The notes beneath the pieces were generated by a model. That model was not told the origin of the DNA. It worked only from the letters and a program-made list of their open reading frames with translations, and ran no database searches. From Bacteroidota bacterium (GTDB lineage: Bacteria > Bacteroidota > Bacteroidia > Flavobacteriales > Flavobacteriaceae), in assembly GCA_018656255.1 (NCBI GenBank), contig JABHYI010000270.1, positions 1 through 6,363 on the forward strand: DNA of 6,363 nt, in the 5' to 3' direction. The translations under genes and the position numbers were made by a program. Positions 1 through 6,096 of the stretch are shown here, piece after piece (position 1 is the first letter of the stretch; the number at the start of each line of letters is the position of its first letter).

Positions 1-235
1 AATACCCCCATGATGGCGCAGCTGTTTGAGGTAAATTGATGGCCGTATCTATAATAGAATCTACAACAGTAGGGGGTGTAAGAGGTAGGGTGGCATCTAT
101 ACCTGCCAAGTTAACACCATAGGCTAGGCGCCTGTAGAGGTGTTTTATTTTTTGTGATGTCCAAGGGTTTTCCCCTGAAGGGATGTACTCCTCAAGTAGG
201 GCGGTGTTACAAGGAGGATTGGTTGTCACTTCCAT
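1..235 (-). CDS. DUF1800 family protein, N-terminal fragment
   Basis: This is the first 78 codons of a gene that continues past the left edge; it starts at the ATG at 235-233. A stop codon five codons upstream (250-248) leaves this as the only ATG start. The fragment carries the opening signature of DUF1800 proteins: a Pro-Trp pair (residues 24-25, ENPWTSQKIKHLYRRLAYG), then a helix with H32 and the paired R35-R36, then an aromatic-Gly pair (Y39-G40), where most family members have HLLRRAGFG. DUF1800 proteins are about 450-650 residues long, of unknown biochemical function, and in Bacteroidota are often encoded next to a DUF1501 gene, which would lie further left. No signal peptide is visible: the N-terminus is polar and contains C9. 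The family call rests on a short fragment, so it is good but not certain. Confidence 0.72.
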   Translation of the reverse strand, partial: MEVTTNPPCNTALLEEYIPSGENPWTSQKIKHLYRRLAYGVNLAGIDATLPLTPPTVVDSIIDTAINLPQTAAPSWGY

Positions 236-300
236 AAAAATAGTTTGTTATTGCTCCAATGTGATTAAATACTTTGTACTTTTATAATAGGATTTAATTT

Positions 301-308
301 CAAATATA
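301..308 (-). promoter_or_regulatory. Candidate -7 promoter element for the DUF1800 gene
   Basis: The minus strand reads TATATTTG, an exact match to the Bacteroidota -7 consensus TAnnTTTG, about 65 bp upstream of the ATG at 235. No TTTG is found at the usual spacing of about 17-23 bp upstream; the nearest TTTTG lies only 9 bp away. In DNA this AT-rich the match may be due to chance. Confidence 0.35.
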
Positions 309-309
309 A

Positions 310-356
310 ATATAACTCAAAAGTTTAATATATAACAGTTTACACTTGAATATAAC
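310..356. repeat. Three ATATAAC direct repeats at exact 20-bp spacing
   Basis: The heptamer ATATAAC occurs at 310-316, 330-336 and 350-356, so successive copies begin exactly 20 bp apart, close to two helical turns. The intervening 13 bp are not conserved. The third copy lies inside the first codons of ldcA and the first two lie just upstream of its TTG start. They could be iterated binding sites for a regulator of ldcA or of the divergent gene, or a coincidence of AT-rich sequence. Confidence 0.4.
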
Positions 357-1263
357 ACATCAAAAGCACCCTAAAAAACTAAAAAAAGGCGATACTATAG
401 CTATTGTCTCCACGGCTAGAAAAGTTTCAAGTAAAGAACTAGCTCCGGCTATATTATTTGCAAAAAAAATGGGCTTAGAGGTGCACCTTGGCAAAACCAT
501 TGAGGCCAAGTATAAACAATATGCTGGTGATGACTCCCTACGCGCACAAGATTTCCAAAACGCTCTAGACAATCCAAACATAAAAGCTATTTGGTGCGCC
601 AGAGGAGGTTACGGCACCATACGTATGGTTGATTTGTTAAACTTCACTCAGTTTACACAACAACCAAAATGGATTATTGGCTACAGTGATGTTACGGTCT
701 TGCATAGTCATATCAATAGGTTTAACATCCCTACCATTCATGGGCAGATGTGTCTAGAGATAGAAAAGAGATCAAAAGCCTCTAGAGACACATTACAACA
801 AGCGCTATTTGCAGAAAACCCTAATATTTCCTATAGCCTCGACGCTTCGCTACCTTGCAGATTTGGAACGGCAACGGGTACCTTGGTTGGTGGTAATTTG
901 TCTGTGCTGTATAGTATTTTAGACAGCCCCTCGCAGATAGATTGGAAAGACAAAGTTTTGTTTATTGAAGATCTTGATGAAATGTTATATCATATAGACA
1001 GAATGATGCAAAATTTAAAACGAAGTGGTCGTCTTAAAAATCTTGCAGGTCTTATCGTGGGCGGTATGAGTGAGATGCGAGACAATACCATTGGTTTTGG
1101 AAAAACAGCCCCTGAGATTATATTTGAGGCAGTCCAAGAGTATCAATATCCAGTTAGTTTTAATTTTCCTGCAGGGCATGTTAAAGATAATAGAGCGCTA
1201 GTTTTTGGTAAAGTAGTAACCTTTGAGGTGACACAAAAACAGGTACATTTAAGCTATAGTTAG
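346..1263 (+). CDS. ldcA: Muramoyltetrapeptide L,D-carboxypeptidase (peptidase family S66)
   Basis: This cytoplasmic serine peptidase removes the terminal D-Ala from murein tetrapeptides (meso-DAP-D-Ala bond) during peptidoglycan recycling. The 305 residues match the usual family length of about 300. The N-terminal domain opens with KKGDTIAIVSTAR (13-25) and contains ARGGYG (85-90). The S66 triad is visible as Ser114 in GYSDVT, Glu208 in LFIEDLDE and His278 in PAGHVKDNRAL. The spacings of 94 and 70 residues equal those I recall for E. coli LdcA (Ser106, Glu200, His270). There is no signal peptide, in line with a cytosolic enzyme. The start is TTG at 346: no ATG or GTG lies between the in-frame TAA at 313 and this codon, and the first internal Met (42) falls after the conserved opening strand. 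yraN follows 83 bp downstream on the same strand. The triad assignment is by motif only. Confidence 0.93.
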   Translation: MNITHQKHPKKLKKGDTIAIVSTARKVSSKELAPAILFAKKMGLEVHLGKTIEAKYKQYAGDDSLRAQDFQNALDNPNIKAIWCARGGYGTIRMVDLLNFTQFTQQPKWIIGYSDVTVLHSHINRFNIPTIHGQMCLEIEKRSKASRDTLQQALFAENPNISYSLDASLPCRFGTATGTLVGGNLSVLYSILDSPSQIDWKDKVLFIEDLDEMLYHIDRMMQNLKRSGRLKNLAGLIVGGMSEMRDNTIGFGKTAPEIIFEAVQEYQYPVSFNFPAGHVKDNRALVFGKVVTFEVTQKQVHLSYS

Positions 1264-1346
1264 AGTAGTTTTTAAAATATTATTACCTAATTTTATAGTT
1301 ACAACACTCCCCTTTTTATAGCCACCATTTTTAGCAGTATAAAATA

Positions 1347-1706
1347 ATGGCAACTCATAACGATTTAGGCCGCCTGGGAGAATCTCTTGCAGTAGGTTAT
1401 TTACTAGAAAACAACTATGTTATTTTAGAGAGAAACTGGAGGTTTCAAAAGGCAGAAATAGACATCATTGCAAAAAAAGAGGCTCAAATTATTATTGTTG
1501 AGGTCAAAACAAGAAACAGTAATTTTTTTGGTGACCCACAATCTTTTGTGACCCCAGAGAAAATAAAACTGCTTCTCAAGGCGGCAAACCAGTACTTGGT
1601 TTCAAACAACATCCCCTTAGAGGCAAGGTTTGATATTTTGGCCATCATTAAGAATAAATCAACCCAAGAGATTACGCACTTTAAAGATGCATTTTATCAC
1701 TTTTAA
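1347..1706 (+). CDS. yraN: YraN / UPF0102 family predicted nuclease
   Basis: A 119-residue protein of the UPF0102 family, a small single-domain group with a fold related to archaeal Holliday-junction resolvases and PD-(D/E)XK nucleases. The motifs are intact: LGRLGE (7-12, with E12), then AEIDIIA (36-42, with E37 and D39), then VEVKTR (51-56, with E52 and K54), which together give the E-D-ExK metal-binding set. The C-terminal half has the usual PEKIKLLLKAANQYL helix and an ARFDILAI strand. The length is normal for the family. The biochemical role is not firmly established; a part in DNA repair or recombination is inferred from fold. The start is the ATG at 1347, preceded by an AT-rich stretch. 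No promoter match is visible in the 83-bp gap after ldcA, so co-transcription with ldcA is likely. The gene converges on mfd. Confidence 0.92.
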   Translation: MATHNDLGRLGESLAVGYLLENNYVILERNWRFQKAEIDIIAKKEAQIIIVEVKTRNSNFFGDPQSFVTPEKIKLLLKAANQYLVSNNIPLEARFDILAIIKNKSTQEITHFKDAFYHF

Positions 1707-1712
1707 ACACAA

Positions 1713-1728
1713 ATAAAAAGCGTTTTAT
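1713..1728. terminator. Weak bidirectional terminator candidate between yraN and mfd
   Basis: ATAAAA-AGCG-TTTTAT forms a 6-bp stem with a 4-base loop. It starts 7 bp after the yraN stop and overlaps the mfd stop codon (1727-1725). The stem is all A/T, and beyond its own arms there is no extended U-tract on either strand, so as an intrinsic terminator it is marginal. Its place between convergent genes is the main argument for it. Confidence 0.25.
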
Positions 1729-4700
1729 AAGCCAGTCTTTTCAAGCATGTCCAGTACTTTTGAAATAGAAGATACGTTTTCTATGGTAAGTAATAAACGC
1801 AGCCCACCCCGAGTATTTTTTTCTTTAATTTTTACATTTGAGGCATTGTTTTGTGCAAAGTCTAGCACTTTAGAAAAGCCTTGGGTTTGATAAAAATCAC
1901 TTTGTTGGTCACTGATAAAGTAACCAATAAAGCGGTCTTGTTTAATAATCACCCGCTCTATCCCCATTTTTATTGCAATCCATTTAATGCGCACACTATC
2001 AAATAAGGAAATTACCTGTGAGGGAAGCTCCCCGAAACGGTCCTCCAAGGTTTTTTGAAATGCCTCCAACCCAGCTTGATCTTTAATTTCGTTAAGCTTG
2101 GTGTAAAGGTTTAACCGCTCGGTAATGTTGTTGACATAATCATCGGGAAATAATATTTCAAAATCTGTGTCGATGGTAACTTCTTTTACAAAGGCTCTGT
2201 TTTTGAAATCTGTATCGGTGGTTTCATACAAGTCTTTAAACTCCTTTTCTTTCAGCTCTTGTATAGCCTCTGCCAATATTTTTTGATAGGTTTCAAAACC
2301 AATTTCATTTATAAATCCACTTTGCTCACCACCCAATAAATCTCCTGCTCCACGAATTTCAAGATCTTTCATGGCAATGTTAATTCCACTCCCTAGATCG
2401 CTAAATTGCTCTAGGGCAGTAATTCTTTTTCTGGCATCATCTGTCATGGCAGAATAAGGAGGTGTAATAAAATAACAGAATGCTTTTTTGTTACTTCTAC
2501 CCACACGCCCTCGCATTTGGTGCAGATCACTCAGGCCAAAGTTATTTGCATTGTTTATAAATATAGTATTTGCATTTGATACATCCAGCCCGCTTTCAAT
2601 AATAGTTGTAGCCACCAGTACATCAAATTCATTATTCATAAACCCGAGCATAAGCCCTTCTAGTTTTTTACCTTCCAATTGCCCGTGCCCAATGCCTATT
2701 TTAGCATCTGGAACCAAACGTTGTATCATACCCGCAACTTCTTTTATGTTTTCTATACGGTTGTGTACAAAGAAGGCTTGTCCTCCTCTAGATATTTCAT
2801 ACCTGATGGCATCTCTAATGGTTTCTTCTCCAAAGCGAATTACGTTTGTCTCAACAGGATGCCTGTTGGGTGGTGGTGTAGTAATAACACTCAAATCTCT
2901 GGCGGCCATAAGTGAAAACTGCAGCGTTCTTGGAATTGGAGTAGCCGTTAGGGTGAGGGTGTCTACATTTTCTTTAATGGTCTTAAGCTTGTCTTTTACG
3001 GCAACCCCAAATTTTTGCTCTTCATCTATAATTAACAGGCCAAGGTCCTTAAACTCGATAGCTTTACTAACTAGCTGATGGGTACCAATAACAATATCTA
3101 ACCTTCCATTTTTTAAATTCTCTAAAACACCTTTACGCTCCTTGGCCGTTCTGAAGCGATTTAGGTAATCTACCTTTACAGGCATAGTATCTAGTCTTTC
3201 GCTAAAGGTTTTAAAGTGCTGAAATGCTAATATTGTGGTTGGCACTAAAATGGCAACCTGCTTGCCATTGTCAACGGCTTTAAAAGCTGCACGAACCGCA
3301 ACTTCTGATTTTCCAAACCCTACATCACCACAAATTAAACGGTCCATGGGGCGCTCACTCTCCATATCTGCTTTTACCTCTGCAGTTGCCGTAGATTGAT
3401 CTGGGGTATCTTCAAAGATAAAGCTAGATTCTAGCTCATGTTGCAAATAGCTGTCTGGATCATATTGAAATCCTTTTTGAAGCCTTCTTTTTGCGTACAA
3501 TTCTATTAAATTAAAAGCAATGTGTTTTACTCTTGCTTTTGTTTTTTGTTTTAATTTTTTCCAGGCAGCACTTCCTAACTTGTAAATTTTTGGAACGGTG
3601 CCATCCTTGCCGTTGTATTTCGAAATTTTATGTAATGAGTGAATGCTTAGATATAAAATATCACGCTCCCCATATATTAATTTAATGGCTTCCTGTTGTT
3701 TGCCTTCTACTTCAATTTTTTGAAGCCCTCCAAATTTTCCTATTCCGTGATCAATATGGGTTACATAATCACCAACCACAAGGTTGGTCAATTCCTTAAG
3801 GGTAATGGCTTGTTTTTTAGCGTAGCCGTTTTTAAGGCTAAATTTGTGGTAGCGTTCAAATACCTGATGATCTGTGTAGCAAACATGTTTGCACTGGTGG
3901 TCTATAAACCCCTGATAAAGCGGAAAAACAACCGTCTCAAATTGTGTTACAGCCACTTTAGCATCTGCAAAAATATCTTGAAAGCGTTTGGCTTGTTGGT
4001 CGCTGCTACAGAAAATATAATTGGTATATCCCTTATCGGTGTTTTGATTTAGATTTTCAATCAGTAAATCAAACTGCTTGTTAAAAGAGGGCTGTGGCTT
4101 GGTGTTAAAGCCAATGAGCTTTGAGGTATTCTCTGGCAGTGTATCACCGGCTTTTTCTCTTAGCCCGTGAGGATTACTGCTAGCAAAGGTTATTGTTTTA
4201 AACCCTTCAAATTGTTTTTTTAATAGCCTTGAGGTGCAAAATAACAGCTCAGGAGAAATTCTATTAACCTCCCCTTGCAGCGTATCATATGCTTGGGTTG
4301 CTTTGGTGAAAAGAGCGTCTATAGCGCTGTTTACTATTTCTTGATCTTTAAGGCAAATTATTGTCTTTCCAGAGATGTATTTTAAAAAACTCTCTCTGTT
4401 TTCTTCCATTAGTTTGTTTTCTACATTTGGGATGACAAACACTTTTTTTAACTGCTCAAGAGAGAGTTGTGTTTCTACATCAAAGGTTCTTATGGAGTCT
4501 ATTTCATCTCCGAAAAACTCAATCCTATAAGGCTCATCATTACTAAAGGAAAATACATCCAAAATACCACCACGAACAGAAAACTCTCCAGGCTCTGTCA
4601 CAAAATCTACCCTTTTAAAATTGTATTCAAATAATATTTCGTTTACAAAATCTATTGATAGGTTTTCTCCAACCGAAATTTTTAGGGTGTTTTTTTCTAG

Positions 4701-5114
4701 TTCTTTTTTTGTGACTACTTTCTCAAATAACGCTTCGGGGTAGGTAACAATAAGCGCTGGTTTTTTTCTAGAATTGATACGGTTTAACACCTCACTTCGA
4801 AGCAAAACATTTGCGTTGTCTGTCTGTTCTATTTGATAAGGCCTTCTATAGCTTCCGGGATAGAACAATACACTTTCATCTCCCAGTAAGTTTTCTAAAT
4901 CATTGAGATGATATGCAGCTTGTTCTTTGTCATTTAATATTAGTAGAAAAGGGAGCGCTGTTTCCTTGAAAAGTTCAGCAATTGAAATTGAAAGCGCACT
5001 TCCAACAAGTCCCGACACCACGCAGTTATCCCTGGTTTGCTCGGTGAGCTGGGTTTTTAATGCTGCCTGTGCAGAAGACTCTCTAAAGAGAGAGCGAACA
5101 AGTGTTTTGCTCAT
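1725..5114 (-). CDS. mfd: Transcription-repair coupling factor Mfd
   Basis: This DNA translocase displaces RNA polymerase stalled at lesions and recruits UvrA for nucleotide excision repair. From the ATG at 5114 it has 1129 residues, close to other Mfd proteins. In order: a UvrB-like N-terminal module with GLVGSALS (about 35-42) and the conserved EPGEFSVRGGILDVF block (174-188); a CarD-like RNA-polymerase interaction domain (about 442-500, VGDYVTHIDHGIGKFGG); and a superfamily 2 helicase core. The core shows Walker A GDVGFGKS (596-603, K602), a DEEQ box (697-700), TATPIPRTL (723-731), TTIIESGLDVSN (836-847) and motif VI QMRGRVGRS (866-874). A RecG-like segment RGAGDLLGGEQSG follows (921-933), and then the C-terminal TRCF domain (about 980-1080). 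A TTG three codons upstream (5123) is possible, but the ATG fits homologues and the promoter position better. All motifs are intact and I see no frameshift. The next gene upstream on this strand is the TspO-like gene, 74 bp away. Confidence 0.98.
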   Translation of the reverse strand: MSKTLVRSLFRESSAQAALKTQLTEQTRDNCVVSGLVGSALSISIAELFKETALPFLLILNDKEQAAYHLNDLENLLGDESVLFYPGSYRRPYQIEQTDNANVLLRSEVLNRINSRKKPALIVTYPEALFEKVVTKKELEKNTLKISVGENLSIDFVNEILFEYNFKRVDFVTEPGEFSVRGGILDVFSFSNDEPYRIEFFGDEIDSIRTFDVETQLSLEQLKKVFVIPNVENKLMEENRESFLKYISGKTIICLKDQEIVNSAIDALFTKATQAYDTLQGEVNRISPELLFCTSRLLKKQFEGFKTITFASSNPHGLREKAGDTLPENTSKLIGFNTKPQPSFNKQFDLLIENLNQNTDKGYTNYIFCSSDQQAKRFQDIFADAKVAVTQFETVVFPLYQGFIDHQCKHVCYTDHQVFERYHKFSLKNGYAKKQAITLKELTNLVVGDYVTHIDHGIGKFGGLQKIEVEGKQQEAIKLIYGERDILYLSIHSLHKISKYNGKDGTVPKIYKLGSAAWKKLKQKTKARVKHIAFNLIELYAKRRLQKGFQYDPDSYLQHELESSFIFEDTPDQSTATAEVKADMESERPMDRLICGDVGFGKSEVAVRAAFKAVDNGKQVAILVPTTILAFQHFKTFSERLDTMPVKVDYLNRFRTAKERKGVLENLKNGRLDIVIGTHQLVSKAIEFKDLGLLIIDEEQKFGVAVKDKLKTIKENVDTLTLTATPIPRTLQFSLMAARDLSVITTPPPNRHPVETNVIRFGEETIRDAIRYEISRGGQAFFVHNRIENIKEVAGMIQRLVPDAKIGIGHGQLEGKKLEGLMLGFMNNEFDVLVATTIIESGLDVSNANTIFINNANNFGLSDLHQMRGRVGRSNKKAFCYFITPPYSAMTDDARKRITALEQFSDLGSGINIAMKDLEIRGAGDLLGGEQSGFINEIGFETYQKILAEAIQELKEKEFKDLYETTDTDFKNRAFVKEVTIDTDFEILFPDDYVNNITERLNLYTKLNEIKDQAGLEAFQKTLEDRFGELPSQVISLFDSVRIKWIAIKMGIERVIIKQDRFIGYFISDQQSDFYQTQGFSKVLDFAQNNASNVKIKEKNTRGGLRLLLTIENVSSISKVLDMLEKTGL

Positions 5115-5131
5115 AGTATGCAAAAATAGAC

Positions 5132-5139
5132 CAAAGTTA
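5132..5139 (-). promoter_or_regulatory. Candidate -7 promoter element for mfd
   Basis: The minus strand reads TAACTTTG, an exact match to TAnnTTTG, ending 17 bp upstream of the mfd ATG at 5114. Transcription would begin near 5127, giving a leader of only about 12 nt. It would leave almost no leader before the alternative TTG start at 5123, which favours the ATG. A canonical -33 TTTG is missing at the usual distance; one lies only 8 bp upstream. Confidence 0.45.
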
Positions 5140-5188
5140 AATCCTTACAAAGGCCCTTAAGATATATTTAAACAATTAAAATTCTTTT

Positions 5189-5980
5189 TTAGGATTTTGT
5201 AAGAAGTTTACCAAGTGAGTTGGTGGCTCTATTTTTTAGACCGTGTATACTGCTGCTCAAAAGTAAAACCCCAGCACATAGATAGGCCATTTGTTTTACA
5301 GCTTCATAACTGCCTGTGTTTGCCACTCCAATGGCCACTAGACCCCAAGCGCCAACTAACGCAAATTCGGGCATATTTCGTCTCCAGGTGACAACAAGAT
5401 TTATAAAAGTGGCAATGCCAATCATTGTAAAGGTCCAGGCCTCTGGGGAAATGCCCCAGCCATCCCAGCCAATTTTTGTAAGGTAGATGGTTACATTAGC
5501 AATACAGGCCACCGTTAGCCATCCACTATAAATAATAAATGGCCACCACAAAAAAGTAATTTTTGAAAGTGGCGCCTCCAAAAGGTTCATGTTGTTTCTC
5601 GTTACAATTTGTAACAAACAAAATAAAATAAAGAAAATAACAAAGGTAGATAGCAGGATGTGATCACAAACAAATAAGTAACACCAAAGGCTGTTTGCTA
5701 TACAACTGAGTATAAACCACCATCCTGTTTTTTCTACAAATGCATCATTAGTTACTTTAACAAAAAGGCTTCTAGACTGGTATATAACAAAACCAAGAAG
5801 TAAAAGATAAATAACCCCCCATATAGAAAATCCGTAACTAGCAGGGGTAAAAAGAGTTTGATATTTACCGCTTATGGCAGCCTGTGTTGAGTTGTTAAAC
5901 ATCCCCGTACTGGAGCCGTAATTAACGTAAATAGTCCCAATAAAAAATAGAATATTAAGTGTCTGGAGTAGTTTTTTCAA
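5189..5980 (-). CDS. TspO/MBR-like (tryptophan-rich sensory) membrane protein with C-terminal extension
   Basis: A 263-residue integral membrane protein with about eight predicted helices (roughly 4-20, 48-68, 86-104, 107-126, 145-167, 181-199, 206-221, 229-245). The first 165 or so residues follow the five-helix TspO pattern. After helix 1 comes FTPASYGFSIWGVIYLLL (44-61), matching the TspO FTPP...F..VW...Y motif but with Pro changed to Ala. NSLWCYLFVCDH (96-107) recalls NALWS.LFFG.H, and WWPFIIYSGWLTVACIANV (145-163) recalls the LPY..W..FA..LN helix. Classical TspO is about 160 residues and binds tetrapyrroles or cholesterol; here about 95 extra residues carry three more helices, so ligand and function cannot be assumed. 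The start is TTG at 5980: an in-frame TAA lies six codons upstream, no ATG lies between, and the first internal Met (27) would remove helix 1. It lies upstream of mfd and is divergent from acs. Confidence 0.72.
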   Translation of the reverse strand: MKKLLQTLNILFFIGTIYVNYGSSTGMFNNSTQAAISGKYQTLFTPASYGFSIWGVIYLLLLGFVIYQSRSLFVKVTNDAFVEKTGWWFILSCIANSLWCYLFVCDHILLSTFVIFFILFCLLQIVTRNNMNLLEAPLSKITFLWWPFIIYSGWLTVACIANVTIYLTKIGWDGWGISPEAWTFTMIGIATFINLVVTWRRNMPEFALVGAWGLVAIGVANTGSYEAVKQMAYLCAGVLLLSSSIHGLKNRATNSLGKLLTKS

Positions 5981-6015
5981 GAGTTGTGCTGTTTGTTAAT
6001 ACAAATTAATAGGTC

Positions 6016-6023
6016 TAAAGTTA
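6016..6023 (-). promoter_or_regulatory. Weak -7 promoter candidate for the TspO-like gene
   Basis: The minus strand reads TAACTTTA, 7 of 8 positions of TAnnTTTG, 36-43 bp upstream of the TTG start at 5980. If it is used, the palindrome at 6031-6048 would cover about -20 to -38, the zone of the missing -33 element. Confidence 0.25.
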
Positions 6024-6030
6024 CGGGACT

Positions 6031-6048
6031 TATTTTTAATTAAAAATA
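6031..6048. promoter_or_regulatory. 18-bp perfect palindrome in the divergent TspO-like/acs control region
   Basis: TATTTTTAATTAAAAATA is its own reverse complement over all 18 bases. Its centre lies about 60 bp from the TspO-like start and 58 bp from the acs start, almost at the midpoint of the gap. Flanking ACT and AGT extend the symmetry if one base is bulged. It could be an operator for a dimeric regulator acting on both genes. It is all A/T in an AT-rich gap, so chance origin is a serious alternative. Confidence 0.35.
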
Positions 6049-6068
6049 GTAGCATTTAAAAAAATAAG

Positions 6069-6076
6069 TATCTTTC
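6069..6076 (+). promoter_or_regulatory. Weak -7 promoter candidate for acs
   Basis: TATCTTTC matches 7 of 8 positions of TAnnTTTG and ends 20 bp before the acs ATG at 6097, which would give a leader of about 15 nt. No TTTG is visible at the usual -33 distance; the A/T palindrome and an A-rich stretch lie upstream instead. Confidence 0.25.
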
Positions 6077-6096
6077 TGTTTCTAAAACATCTTTAC

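Noticed and set aside
269..275. TACTTTG upstream of ldcA as a promoter
   Set aside because: It is one base short of TAnnTTTG and has no properly spaced partner that I can defend.
360..581. Minus-strand open frame of 73 codons
   Set aside because: Antisense to the ldcA N-terminal domain, which carries conserved motifs.
1273..1295. TAAAAT / ATTTTA inverted repeat after ldcA
   Set aside because: The stem is six A/T pairs with an 11-base loop and no following U-tract; too weak to call a terminator.
2488..3078. Plus-strand open frame of 196 codons
   Set aside because: It lies wholly antisense to the helicase core of mfd and its translation has no recognisable domain; it is a shadow of the mfd coding pattern.
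3696..4052. Plus-strand open frame of 118 codons
   Set aside because: Antisense to intact mfd; its hydrophobic translation is what reverse reading of a polar coding region gives.
5143..5158. CCTT-AAGG-CCTT alternating inverted repeats upstream of mfd
   Set aside because: The arms are only four bases; possible as alternative hairpins but expected by chance and lying upstream of the likely transcription start.
4927..5160. Plus-strand open frame over the mfd start
   Set aside because: Antisense to the mfd N-terminus and promoter region, with no family resemblance.
5171..5184. AT-rich inverted repeat after the TspO-like stop
   Set aside because: A five-pair A/T stem without a U-run on the minus strand does not support termination.
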